In this document: piece after piece, positions 42,223 through 50,633 of the stretch
Layout: the number at the start of each line of letters is the position of its first letter
Numbering within the stretch: position 1 is the stretch's first letter
NCBI RefSeq assembly: GCF_047263945.1
Contig: NZ_JBLAVB010000009.1
Span: 62,001-126,000 of the forward strand
Reading direction: 5' to 3'
From: Rhodospirillum sp047263945
GTDB taxonomy: Bacteria; Pseudomonadota; Alphaproteobacteria; Rhodospirillales; Rhodospirillaceae
DNA length: 64,000 bases
Notes under the pieces: generated by a model
What the model saw: only the letters and a program-made list of their open reading frames with translations
Databases searched by the model: none
What the model was told of the DNA's origin: nothing
Position numbers and translations under genes: made by a program

Positions 42223-43095
42223 ATGGATCTCGATTACCTGCCGTTTCACCCTGGCCCTTCCAAGCCGAGCTTTACGCCGCCCCCGGGCGCCGTGGATGCC
42301 CATTGCCATGTCTTCGGCCCGGCTGCGGAGTTCCCCTACGCCCCCGAACGCAAATACACCCCCTGCGATGCGTCGAAAGCCCAACTCTTCGCCCTCCGCG
42401 ACTACTTGGGGTTCGAGCGCAATGTGATCGTCCAGGCCACCTGCCATGGCAAGGACAACCGGGCCCTGGTCGATGCGCTGAAGGCCTCGGATGGCAAGGC
42501 ACGGGGTGTGGCCTCCGTCGGTCCAGACATCACCATGGACGACCTGAAGGAGATGCACGAGGCCGGGGTGCGCGGCGTGCGCTTCAACTTCGTGAAACGT
42601 CTGGTGGACGCCACCCCCAAGGAGGTCTTCCTCGGCATTGCCGAAAAGGTGGCCAAGCTGGATTGGCATGTGGTGGTCTATTTCGAAGCTCCGGATCTGG
42701 AGGGGTTGATCCCCTTCCTGAAGTCCATGCCCACCCCCCTGGTGGTGGACCACATGGGCCGCCCGGACGTGACCAAGGGGGTCGATCACCCGGACTTCCA
42801 ACGCTTCGTCGACCTGATGGCCGAGGTTCCCACGATCTGGTCCAAGGTCAGTTGCCCCGAACGCCTGAGCGCCGAAGGCCCGCCGGTTTATTCGGATGTG
42901 GCGCCCTTTGCCAAAAAGCTGGTCGACAGCTTTACCGACCGGGTGCTTTGGGGCACGGATTGGCCCCATCCGAACATGAAATCGCACATGCCCGACGACG
43001 GCCTGCTGGTGAATGTCATCCCCCGCATCGCCGATACACCGGAAAAGCAACAGGCCCTATTGGTCGACAACCCGATGCGCCTCTATTGGGGCTGA
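42223..43095 (+). CDS. ligI: 2-pyrone-4,6-dicarboxylate hydrolase
   Basis: Opens 2-pyrone-4,6-dicarboxylate to 4-oxalomesaconate. 290 residues, an amidohydrolase-family TIM barrel. Metal and catalytic motifs are VDAHCHVFGP, TCHGKDNRALVDAL, PLVVDHMGRPD and LWGTDWPHPNMKSH, with the catalytic Asp in the last. GACAGG lies just before the ATG at 42223. The stop is followed by an unusual tandem array made from the last 28 bp of the gene (43068-43178). Confidence 0.94.
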   Translation: MDLDYLPFHPGPSKPSFTPPPGAVDAHCHVFGPAAEFPYAPERKYTPCDASKAQLFALRDYLGFERNVIVQATCHGKDNRALVDALKASDGKARGVASVGPDITMDDLKEMHEAGVRGVRFNFVKRLVDATPKEVFLGIAEKVAKLDWHVVVYFEAPDLEGLIPFLKSMPTPLVVDHMGRPDVTKGVDHPDFQRFVDLMAEVPTIWSKVSCPERLSAEGPPVYSDVAPFAKKLVDSFTDRVLWGTDWPHPNMKSHMPDDGLLVNVIPRIADTPEKQQALLVDNPMRLYWG

Positions 43096-43178
43096 CGCCC
43101 CATGAGTCTGTATTTGGGCTGAACGCCCCATGGGCCCCTATTGGGGCTGAACGCCTCATGGGCCTCTATCGGGGCTGA
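43068..43178 (+). repeat. Tandem array derived from the ligI 3' end
   Basis: The ligI ending ATGCGCCTCTATTGGGGCTGA is followed by three more copies of a 27-28-bp unit with the pattern ACGCCCCATGGGCCCCTATT + GGGGCTGA. The four TGA triplets are at 43093, 43120, 43148 and 43176. Each copy preserves an ATG-xxx-xxx-TAT-xGG-GGC-TGA frame of seven codons. The array separates ligI from the second ligAB pair. Confidence 0.9.
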
Positions 43179-43277
43179 ACAGGCCAGGTACAGAAACCAG
43201 GGATAAGCGCCGCCAAAAGGCGCGTCCCGCTCGCCCACCAAAGACACCAAAAGTACAATCGCAGGGAGTGAGCGATC

Positions 43278-43631
43278 ATGACAGCGACGCAGACGAAGGA
43301 GCCGATTTTCGGCACGCCAATCTTTGATGGCGAAGCCGCCATCAAGGGCTATGCCTTGAACAAGATGTGTTACTCGTTCAACGGCAAGGAGGCCCGCGAC
43401 GAATTCCTGGCCGACCAGGAAGCCTATATGGAAAAGTTCGGCCTGACCGAGCCGCAAAGGCAGGCCATCCGGGACAAGGTGGTCCTCGACCTGATCCGCG
43501 AAGGCGGGAACATCTATTATCTGGCCAAATTCGCCGGGATGTTCGGCCTGACCGTGCAGGACGTCGGCGCCCAGCAAACGGGTGTGACGCTTGAGGAATT
43601 CAAGGAAAAACTTCTGCGGGCGGGAGACTGA
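43278..43631 (+). CDS. LigA-like dioxygenase alpha subunit, second copy
   Basis: 117 residues of the LigA family. It includes GYALNKMCYSFNGKEARDEF, AYMEKFGLTEPQRQAIRDK and REGGNIYYLAKFAGMFGLTV. It is shorter than and divergent from the LigA at 36773. AGGGAG lies about 12 bases before the ATG. It is followed after 4 bp by the matching beta subunit, so the two form a separate extradiol dioxygenase. Whether it acts on protocatechuate, gallate or another catechol cannot be told. Confidence 0.88.
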   Translation: MTATQTKEPIFGTPIFDGEAAIKGYALNKMCYSFNGKEARDEFLADQEAYMEKFGLTEPQRQAIRDKVVLDLIREGGNIYYLAKFAGMFGLTVQDVGAQQTGVTLEEFKEKLLRAGD

Positions 43632-43635
43632 GACC

Positions 43636-44478
43636 ATGGCACGTATCGTTGGTGGCCTGACCACCTCTCACATCCCCGCCATTGGCAACGCCATTCACAA
43701 GAACCTGTTCGAGGATCCCTACTGGAAGCCCTTCTTCGACGGTTATCCCCCCGCCCGGGAGTGGCTGGCCGAAGTCAAGCCGGACATTGCCATCGTTATT
43801 TATAACGATCATGGCCTGAACTTCTTCCTGGACAAGCAACCGACCTTCGCCTTCGGTGCCGCCCCCCAGTACACCAACGAGGACGAGGGCTGGGGCATCC
43901 CGGTAATCCCTCCCTTCAAGGGCGATCCGGCCTTCTCCTGGCACCTGATCAACAGCGTGGTGCACGAGGATTTCGATCTGGTGACCTGCCAGGAAATGGC
44001 CGTGGACCATGGTTTTTCCGTGCCCATGCAGCTCTATTGGCCGAACTTCACCTATACGGACATCGCCACGGTTCCGGTGATGATCAACACCGTGCAGCAC
44101 CCCCTGCCCTCCCCGGCCCGCTGCTACAAGCTGGGTCAGGCCATCGGACGGGCGGTGGCCTCCTATCCGGAGGACAAGAAGGTGGTGGTGATCGGTACCG
44201 GCGGCCTGTCCCACCAGCTCGACGGAGAGCGGGCCGGATTCATCAACAAGGAATTCGATCTGACCTGCATGGAAAAGATCGTCGATGACCCCGCGTATTT
44301 CCTGGAGTACAGCATCCACGACCTCGTCCGGCTGGCCGGTGCGCAGGGAGCGGAATTCATCCTGTGGCTGACCATGCGCGGCGCGCTCGGCGGCAAGGTG
44401 AAGCAACTCTATTCCAACTACCATATCCCCATTTCCAACACCGCCGCCGGGACCATGGTGCTGGAAGCGGCGGAGTAG
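43636..44478 (+). CDS. LigB-like extradiol dioxygenase beta subunit, second copy
   Basis: 280 residues of the class III extradiol family. Fe(II) motifs are GGLTTSHIPAIG, VIYNDHGLNFFL, and GTGGLSHQLDGERAGFINKE. It differs from the LigB at 35938 in the central region: QYTNEDEGWGIPVIPPFKGD replaces the IPADEGWGARPVP block, and it has SVPMQLYWPNFTYTDI. Some features (GYPPAREWL, SYPEDKKVVVIGTGGLSHQ) recall gallate dioxygenases such as DesB/GalA, although those are single fused chains. It ends the plus-strand lig cluster. Gallate cleavage would give 4-oxalomesaconate directly, feeding galD-galB-ligK. Confidence 0.88.
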   Translation: MARIVGGLTTSHIPAIGNAIHKNLFEDPYWKPFFDGYPPAREWLAEVKPDIAIVIYNDHGLNFFLDKQPTFAFGAAPQYTNEDEGWGIPVIPPFKGDPAFSWHLINSVVHEDFDLVTCQEMAVDHGFSVPMQLYWPNFTYTDIATVPVMINTVQHPLPSPARCYKLGQAIGRAVASYPEDKKVVVIGTGGLSHQLDGERAGFINKEFDLTCMEKIVDDPAYFLEYSIHDLVRLAGAQGAEFILWLTMRGALGGKVKQLYSNYHIPISNTAAGTMVLEAAE

Positions 44479-44587
44479 GGAAGCCATCAGTCAGCACATG
44501 CCCGATTGGGCGGGCTTTGCCATCCAAGCCCGTCCAATTCCTCTCCGCCGCCGGATTCTCGGATCCGGCGGCTCTTTTTATGCTCCT

Positions 44588-44722
44588 CCTCACGGGGCTT
44601 TGCCCCGTCCCCCACTGGGGCCGAAAGGCCCCAGACCCCAAGCTCTTATATGTAAAAGAAAAAAGGGGGGTTTGGGGGCATTTGCCCCCAAATGGGCTTG
44701 GGCAATCTCCCAAAACTCTGTC
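44588..44722. repeat. Dispersed GC-rich MITE-like element, copy E
   Basis: Nearly complete core: GGGGC-ttt-GCCCC, the ACTGGGGCCGAAAGGCCCCA hairpin, an AT-rich spacer (ttatatgtaaaagaaaaaa), then GGGGGTTTGGGGGCATTT, GCCCCCAAAT and TTGGGC-aatct-CCCAA. It lies between convergent genes (second ligB and the MarR-GNAT gene). Confidence 0.8.
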
Positions 44723-44728
44723 AGCCAT

Positions 44729-45859
44729 TCACCCCTCGATCATCGCCACATGAACCGGGCACCGCTCGCGGAACCCCATGCTTTCATAGAGACGAATGGC
44801 GTCCCGGTTTGAGGCATAGGCGTGCAGAAACACTCTGTCTCCTCGGGCGGAGATTTGGCCCGCGACATAAGCCAGCAAGCGTTTCCCCAAGCCCTTTCCC
44901 TGCTCCTCGGGATGGGTGCAGAGACCACTCAGTTCTGTCATACCCGGAACCTTGAGGCGCTCGCCTGCCATGGCGATCAAACGACCATCCTTCCGAATCC
45001 CCCAGAAGCCGCCCAGGTCCATGGCCTTCAAGGTAAAGGGACCCGGCTTCGTCAGATCCGCCAAAGCGGCCATATCCGCCGCATCTTCCGGACCCAAGGG
45101 TCCGATTTCCGGATCCTCCACCGCCGGAAAAGCACCTTCCGCGACCATCTGCACGCCCATCGCGGTCTTGATCGCGGTCATTCCGGCGGGCAGGACCACC
45201 GGATCGACCTGGAGAAACACCATCGCTCCCCCCAAAGCGGCGAGGGCCGCGAGACTGTCCGGCCCCTCATCTCGGGTTGCGACAAACGGACTGGTATCGC
45301 CCGGATAGCGCCGGGCATGGGCGCCCCCCTCGGCCAAATGGGCGTGACGGGTGGTCAGTGCCGTCCAGATCGGGCGGTCCAACGGATGCCGCGCCCGCTG
45401 GGTTAGGGATCGGACGGACAGGCGATCCTCCAGATCCGCCAACTGACCAAGCAAGCTCCCACCCAATCCGGCACAAAGATCCGCCACAGCGGCCTCCACC
45501 CTGGGCCAAAGGACGTCCTTGCCGACCCTCACCAACCGTCGACCTTCGGCAGTCAAGTGTAGAACCCTGTGACGGCGATCCCCTTCGCCCGAGACAGTTT
45601 CCAAAAGCCCCAGCTCAACCAACCGGTTGACCGTCCGGGTCGCACCGGGCTGACTGACCCCCACTGCCTCCGCCAAGTCGCCCAGAGTCGAGGGCCCCAG
45701 ACGGTCGAGGCTCGCCAGAAAGGGATACTGAGCCGCAGCGATGGTCACGCCACCCGCTTTCAGAATCTCGTCGGTATCAGCTTGCAGGCGTTCCCCCGCC
45801 CGTTTGAGTCGGGTTCCGAGACAGAGAAGCCCCAACACCCGAATCACGTCTTCTTTCAT
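44729..45859 (-). CDS. MarR-type HTH fused to GNAT acetyltransferase
   Basis: 376 residues with two functions in one chain. Residues 1-145 form a MarR winged HTH: ITLAAAQYPFLASL-like N-terminus, then LGDLAEAVGVSQPGATRTVN and the wing ETVSGEGDRRHRVLHLT. The C-terminal 160 residues form a GNAT fold with LSGLCTHPEEQGKGLGKRLL (acetyl-CoA loop) and FLHAYASNRDAIRLYESMGF. MarR-GNAT fusions are known but uncommon; the acetylated substrate is unknown. A 30-bp palindrome (45887-45916) sits 28 bp upstream, fitting autoregulation. The region between the domains may be a degenerate second GNAT. Confidence 0.9.
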   Translation of the reverse strand: MKEDVIRVLGLLCLGTRLKRAGERLQADTDEILKAGGVTIAAAQYPFLASLDRLGPSTLGDLAEAVGVSQPGATRTVNRLVELGLLETVSGEGDRRHRVLHLTAEGRRLVRVGKDVLWPRVEAAVADLCAGLGGSLLGQLADLEDRLSVRSLTQRARHPLDRPIWTALTTRHAHLAEGGAHARRYPGDTSPFVATRDEGPDSLAALAALGGAMVFLQVDPVVLPAGMTAIKTAMGVQMVAEGAFPAVEDPEIGPLGPEDAADMAALADLTKPGPFTLKAMDLGGFWGIRKDGRLIAMAGERLKVPGMTELSGLCTHPEEQGKGLGKRLLAYVAGQISARGDRVFLHAYASNRDAIRLYESMGFRERCPVHVAMIEG

Positions 45860-45886
45860 ATTTCATCTCCCGGCACATTTTTTATA

Positions 45887-45916
45887 TCAAGGCATATAAC
45901 GCGTTATATACCTTGA
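45887..45916. promoter_or_regulatory. 30-bp palindromic operator upstream of the MarR-GNAT gene
   Basis: TCAAGGCATATAACG and its inverse CGTTATATACCTTGA meet at a central CG with a single mismatch over 15-bp arms. Size, symmetry and position just before the gene are typical of a MarR-family operator overlapping the promoter. Confidence 0.75.
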
Positions 45917-46150
45917 TCAAGAGTCATCTCTCCTTCCTATTCTCTCGTCGGAAATAACCGCTCCTTCGGATCCACCCGGAACCGTTTCAGACCCTGCCGC
46001 TCTGGCCTCGAGAAAGGCGCTGCCACCCAGCGCCCCTCCAACACCTTCCCTGTTGCACCCCGAACGAGGAGCAATATATTCTTGTCCTTTCATAAGGGGC
46101 GAAAGGCAGGCAAAAAAAATCGGCAACCCCCAGCGGGAAAGGGTTAAGCA

Positions 46151-46660
46151 TTGAAACTTTTGATGTATATTTTTCTGGGGCTAGTGCTTTTATCCTTCCC
46201 ATCCCTCGCCGCGGAGTTGAAGCCCGTCGCAGGCAAGGTGGACTTACCCAAAAACACATCGTACCAAATGACCATAGACGGCAAGATCATCGGCCTTCCC
46301 GACCTCGCAGAGCTTCCGCAATGGGATGTCCGCATGGAGACCCGTTGGACGACGGAAGGCGTTTTTCGCGGGATCCGTCTTGTCGATCTCCTGGCGCGCT
46401 ACGGTGAGAACGCCTCTTACAAACGCCTGACCTTAACGGCCAACAATGGATACAAAATCGCCCTATCACCCAAGACACAGGAGGGGATGGACACCGCCCT
46501 TGTCGCCTACAGCCTGGATGGACAGCTTCTGGACACCAGGAACAAGGGTCCTTTCTGGCTTCTTTGGCCAAACGAAGTGGACAAGCTGATGACTGGCGAA
46601 GCTTTGGGAGACGTTTGGATCTGGGGGCTAATTGAAATCCGGGAAGTCCCATGGAATTGA
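46151..46660 (+). CDS. Secreted molybdopterin-oxidoreductase-fold protein without cofactor Cys
   Basis: 169 residues with a signal peptide (about 1-20, MKLLMYIFLGLVLLSFPSLA). The rest resembles the oxidoreductase molybdopterin-binding fold of the sulfite oxidase/YedY type: GVFRGIRLVDLLARYG, LTANNGYKIAL, VAYSLDGQLL and GPFWLLWPNE. There is no cysteine anywhere in the protein, so it cannot ligate molybdenum in the usual way and is probably a binding or sensing protein. A diguanylate cyclase gene follows 211 bp downstream on the same strand, a pairing that suggests signal input to c-di-GMP. Confidence 0.75.
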   Translation: MKLLMYIFLGLVLLSFPSLAAELKPVAGKVDLPKNTSYQMTIDGKIIGLPDLAELPQWDVRMETRWTTEGVFRGIRLVDLLARYGENASYKRLTLTANNGYKIALSPKTQEGMDTALVAYSLDGQLLDTRNKGPFWLLWPNEVDKLMTGEALGDVWIWGLIEIREVPWN

Positions 46661-46871
46661 ATGGAAGAGCCGAAGCCACTTTTCCGGAATTCATGTAAAC
46701 ATCCACATTTCGAAGTATATGATCGCATTCCGTGCGCTTGGACGGAAGGACAAACGATATGAACACCCGTGCCGCGCATCGGAAACCCTTCCGTCGATCC
46801 TGCCGAACGCGTTGCTTCTTGAAAAACAGCCCATATTCCCGCCCATGTAGAAGACAGAATAGGTCAAGATC

Positions 46872-48035
46872 ATGTTGACCTACATTACAGGACGGCACAC
46901 CAGGGTCGTCCTGAGCCTCGCCCTTATCGCGCTGTCCATGACAGCCATATATTTCAATAACCTCGTCCTTGGTAAAACCCGCCAACAGATGGAGGCCTAC
47001 CCGACAGAATTGATCATCGACAGCCACAACACCTATAGTCAAACAAATACATTTCTCATTAAACTGCACATTCATCTAAAGGACCCCTCCCTATACTCCA
47101 GAGAAGACATCCTCCACGAACTCGACATACTAACAAATCGATGGAAACTCCTCACATCAATTACAAAAAGAACCCCCTATACAGACGGAACACTAAAAAA
47201 TGTCCTTCGTGAAAGTCACATCTTAAGAGATCAATTAAAGAATGTTCAATCCATCCTTTCAGGAAACGAAAAATTTTCAAAACAGACGATTGAAGAACTC
47301 GAGAAAGACCTAACAACAATTGACGACCAATCCGTTTATCTCCGGACAGTGACAGAAAATACCGTTTACAAAGAAAATGCAGCCCAAGGGAGACTTCTGA
47401 GCCATTATGCCCATACGGTGTCCTGGGCGATCGGGATTGTCACCGCACTTTTGATTATCGCGCTTTTCTTACTTGCCTCTCTCGCCCGGCAAAGGGCCCA
47501 ATTGAATGCCCTGTCGCGAACGGATGCCCTGACAGGATTGGGGAACCGGCGGGCCTTCGACGAGCAGATGACCCTCTTTCTAGAGATAAACCGAAGGCAA
47601 TCCCTGCCTCTGCAGATGCTCCTTTTGGATGTTGATTACTTCAAAAAGTATAATGACACTTACGGGCATATCAAAGGCGACGAAGCCCTGATTGCGATTG
47701 GCGCCGCCCTCGGCGCCAGCCTGAAGCGAAAGGGAGACGGGTTTTTCCGCATCGGCGGCGAGGAGTTCGTCTGCCTTTTCCAATGCTCTGACCAAAAGGC
47801 CGCCGTCGCCCTGGCCGACGAAATCCTCCAGAACGTGAGGAATCTGGCCATTGTCCACGAGAAGAACCCACCCCATGGCATTATCACCGTCTCCGGCGGT
47901 CTCGTTCATCTGGACAGGAAAAGTGACGTCGATGCCGATAAAATCCGGCAGGCCGCCGACTTCGCGCTCTACCAAGCGAAGGAAAGGGGGCGAGACCAAA
48001 TTGTCCTGTCCGACCACATCCACCCCCCCTCTTAG
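46872..48035 (+). CDS. Membrane-bound diguanylate cyclase (GGDEF domain)
   Basis: Makes c-di-GMP from GTP. 387 residues. A membrane helix lies at about 10-30, a periplasmic helical sensor at about 31-175, a second helix at about 180-205, then a GGDEF domain starting ALSRTDALTGLGNRRAFDEQ. The active site is RIGGEEF. RKGD five residues before it is the allosteric I-site, so product inhibition is expected. The DNA for the sensor (about 46970-47400) is much AT-richer than its neighbours, suggesting recent acquisition or relaxed codon use. The stop codon TAG is also the first three bases of a palindromic repeat (48033). Confidence 0.93.
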   Translation: MLTYITGRHTRVVLSLALIALSMTAIYFNNLVLGKTRQQMEAYPTELIIDSHNTYSQTNTFLIKLHIHLKDPSLYSREDILHELDILTNRWKLLTSITKRTPYTDGTLKNVLRESHILRDQLKNVQSILSGNEKFSKQTIEELEKDLTTIDDQSVYLRTVTENTVYKENAAQGRLLSHYAHTVSWAIGIVTALLIIALFLLASLARQRAQLNALSRTDALTGLGNRRAFDEQMTLFLEINRRQSLPLQMLLLDVDYFKKYNDTYGHIKGDEALIAIGAALGASLKRKGDGFFRIGGEEFVCLFQCSDQKAAVALADEILQNVRNLAIVHEKNPPHGIITVSGGLVHLDRKSDVDADKIRQAADFALYQAKERGRDQIVLSDHIHPPS

Positions 48036-48130
48036 AGTAAAACGGGATCAACTTGGGTCAAACTGATCCCGTTTCACTTTATTTATTACTCTATTTATAT
48101 AGATTTTAGAGTGCTCTGAGGCCAAGTCCA
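48033..48130. repeat. TAGAGTG palindromic repeat, copy 2 (partial)
   Basis: Starts TAGAGTAAAACGGGATCAAC, mirrored by GATCCCGTTTCACTTTA, then continues ATATAGATTTTAGAGTGCTCTGAGGCC-like as in copy 1 and fades after GGCCAAGT. Its first bases form the stop codon of the diguanylate cyclase gene. Confidence 0.75.
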
Positions 48131-48228
48131 CCGGAACGACATGGAACAGATCCCGGCACCGTGGCTTGCACGCCGAACGCCCCCGCCAAGAGGCTCCCGG
48201 GAGCCTCCAAGTTGTGGGCGCGGCTCCG

Positions 48229-49146
48229 CTACCCCGGAAACGGCCGCTCCATTCGCACGGCCCGGAACCGCCCCGGCGCCATGCCCTTGCGCCGCTTGAA
48301 GGCACGGGAAAAATAGGCAGGGTCCTGATACCCCAGTTCGTAGGCGATCTGAGCGGCGCTGGCAGAGGTGTAAATCAGCAGCCGTTCGGCCTCCAACATC
48401 ACCCGGTCTTGGATCACATCGCCCGCGCCCTTGCCTGCGAAGCCCTGGCACAGGCGGTTCAGCACCGCCTGACTCACAGCTAAATCCTCGGCATAGGCGG
48501 CCACGGGCCAATGTTCGCGAAAATGGTCCTCCACCAATTGACGAAAGCGGACGAAGCGCGCTCGCCGGTCACCCGTATCCGCAGCCCGGACCGTCTGGTC
48601 CTCCACCCGCCGACGAATCGTCATCAGCACCATGCGCATCAACCATTCGAACATGCTTTCCCGCCCCATTCGCGGCCAATGGAACTCCACGTTCATCTGC
48701 TCCAAGGTCCGGTTCAACCAAGCCGCATCCCCGGGCGCGCCCTCCAACGACAGGATCAGAGGCGCCTGAAACAAGGGCTCCAGCAATTTGCGGGACCGGC
48801 GGTAGCGGGCATCGATGAGTTGAAGTTCGGAAACGGTTAGAACCCAGCCCTCGGTGTCCGTCTCGAAGGTAAAGCCATGAACAACCCCTCCGGGAATGCA
48901 CACCACCGCAGGGCCTTCCATGCGCTGGGTCGCCCCATCCAGCCAGACCTCCGCCCCGCCCCGGTCCACAGAGACGACCTGGAACATGCGCCGGTGGCTA
49001 TGGGGCGTGATTCGCCATTGATACAGACGCGAGCGGGAGCGGATATCCTCGATATGGACGAACTCCGGATCGTCCCCAACCCCCGCCTCGCCGTAGAGGT
49101 CATAGGATTCGATCAAGGGCACCGGCGCCGGAGATTTTGGGTGCAT
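48229..49146 (-). CDS. AraC family regulator (PobR-like architecture)
   Basis: 305 residues. The N-terminal cupin-like domain (about 30-130) has PHSHRRMFQVVSVDRGGAEV and CIPGGVVHGFTFETD. The C-terminal double HTH (about 200-295) has LAVSQAVLNRLCQGFAGKGA and IAYELGYQDPAYFSRAFKRR, the AraC signature. This layout is shared with PobR, the 4-hydroxybenzoate-responsive activator. It is divergent from the P450 gene, with 137 bp between the starts, and most likely regulates it. Confidence 0.92.
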   Translation of the reverse strand: MHPKSPAPVPLIESYDLYGEAGVGDDPEFVHIEDIRSRSRLYQWRITPHSHRRMFQVVSVDRGGAEVWLDGATQRMEGPAVVCIPGGVVHGFTFETDTEGWVLTVSELQLIDARYRRSRKLLEPLFQAPLILSLEGAPGDAAWLNRTLEQMNVEFHWPRMGRESMFEWLMRMVLMTIRRRVEDQTVRAADTGDRRARFVRFRQLVEDHFREHWPVAAYAEDLAVSQAVLNRLCQGFAGKGAGDVIQDRVMLEAERLLIYTSASAAQIAYELGYQDPAYFSRAFKRRKGMAPGRFRAVRMERPFPG

Positions 49147-49283
49147 CGCGGCATCCTTTGCAGGGAGAGAATGAAGAAAAAGTACAAGACTTTGCTTCTT
49201 CCGTCCATTCCGGTTCGAGGGGACTGGGGGCTACTGTTCTTCCCATAAGAAAGCAACAAACCGCCGACAGGCAGGGAGACACC

Positions 49284-50453
49284 ATGCCCGAGTTCCGTTT
49301 CGACCCTTTTTCCCCCGAAAACGACGCAGACCCCTTCCCCGCTTACAAAATCCTGCGGGACGAGTATCCCGCCTTCTGGTGCGAGGAAGCGGGTATGTGG
49401 GTCTATTCCCGCTATGATGACATCCTCAACGCGCTCAATGATTGGGAGACCTATTCCTCGGCCAAGGGCAATCTGGTCAGCGAACTGCCGGGCCGGGCGG
49501 GCGCCACCCTGGGCACCACCGATCCACCACGCCATGACCGCCTGCGCGCCCTGATCCAGAAGGCCGTCACCAAGAAAGCCCTGACCCACCTGGAAGAGCC
49601 AATCCGCGAGATCTGCCGGACCCACCTCGCCGCGTTAAAGGGCCAGAAGAGCTTCGACTTCGTCGCAGATTATTCCTCCAACGTGACCGTAGACCTGCTG
49701 TTCAGCCTGTTCGCCTTGCCCAAGGAGGACCATGCCGAAGTCCGCAAGAACGCCGTTCTGATGGCCCAGACCGACGCCAAGACCCGCCAGAAGGGACCCG
49801 AGCATCTGGCCGCCTACCAATGGATCATGGCCTATGCGGACAAGCTGGTGGCCGAGCGGAGAAAGGCCCCCGGCGATGACCTGCTGTCCGACTTCATCAC
49901 CGCAGAAATCGACGGGGAGAAGCTGCTGGATCAGGAGATCCGCAATACCATCGGCACCCTGTTGATGGCCGGTATCGAAAGCCTGTCGGGCTTCATGAGC
50001 GTCATGGCCCTGAACCTGGCCGACTACCCCGAGGCTCGGCGCGCCCTGGTCGCCGACCCCAAGGGGATCCCCGACGCCATCGAGGAAAGCCTGCGCTTCA
50101 ACACCTCCGCCCAGCGCTTCCGCCGCTGCCTGACCAAGGATGTGACCGCCCATGGCGTCACCATGAAGGCCGGGGACTTCGTCATGCTGGCCTATGGGGC
50201 GGGCAATCGGGACGAACGCCGCTACCCTGATCCGGATCGCTTCGACATCACCCGCAAGCCCAAGGGCCATCTCGGTTTTGGCGGCGGCGTCCATGCCTGC
50301 TTGGGAACCCAGATCGCTCGCCTGACCTGCGCCATCGCCTTCACCGAGTTCCTGGCCGTGTTCCCCGACTTCACCCGGGTCGAGGAAACCCTGCCTTGGG
50401 TGCCGTCGTCCAACTTCCGAAGCCCTTCCAAACTGGTGCTCACCGTCACCTGA
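49284..50453 (+). CDS. Cytochrome P450 (class I)
   Basis: A soluble haem monooxygenase of 389 residues that would receive electrons from the ferredoxin and reductase encoded downstream. The haem ligand Cys is in FGGGVHACLGTQIAR. The ExxR motif is EESLRF. The I-helix motif reads LLMAGIESLSGF, where the usual acid-Thr pair is Glu-Ser. GGGAG lies seven bases before the ATG; an open frame extends to 49137. The divergent AraC regulator and the nearby lig genes suggest an aromatic substrate such as a methoxylated or hydroxylated benzoate, but the sequence is not close enough to CYP199A or GcoA to name it. Confidence 0.92.
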   Translation: MPEFRFDPFSPENDADPFPAYKILRDEYPAFWCEEAGMWVYSRYDDILNALNDWETYSSAKGNLVSELPGRAGATLGTTDPPRHDRLRALIQKAVTKKALTHLEEPIREICRTHLAALKGQKSFDFVADYSSNVTVDLLFSLFALPKEDHAEVRKNAVLMAQTDAKTRQKGPEHLAAYQWIMAYADKLVAERRKAPGDDLLSDFITAEIDGEKLLDQEIRNTIGTLLMAGIESLSGFMSVMALNLADYPEARRALVADPKGIPDAIEESLRFNTSAQRFRRCLTKDVTAHGVTMKAGDFVMLAYGAGNRDERRYPDPDRFDITRKPKGHLGFGGGVHACLGTQIARLTCAIAFTEFLAVFPDFTRVEETLPWVPSSNFRSPSKLVLTVT

Positions 50454-50491
50454 CGGAAAGGGAAAACGCCCCTATACTCCCTTTCCGACCC

Positions 50492-50547
50492 ATGCGGGGC
50501 TCTGCCCCGCCCCCCGCCGGGGCCTGAGGCCCCGGACCCCCGTCTTG
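50492..50547. repeat. Dispersed GC-rich repeat, short copy F
   Basis: GCGGGGC-tct-GCCCCGC, GGGGCC-tga-GGCCCC and CCCCCGTCTTGGGGG: the hairpin core without the long right arm. It lies between the P450 and ferredoxin genes and could reduce expression of the downstream pair. Confidence 0.65.
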
Positions 50548-50633
50548 GGGGAATCGAGACGATGACCTGGACACCACCTATGCCCCCGGAGCAACACGAC
50601 CGGAGGCAAAATTCCCAATTCCGGAGGTTTCAA

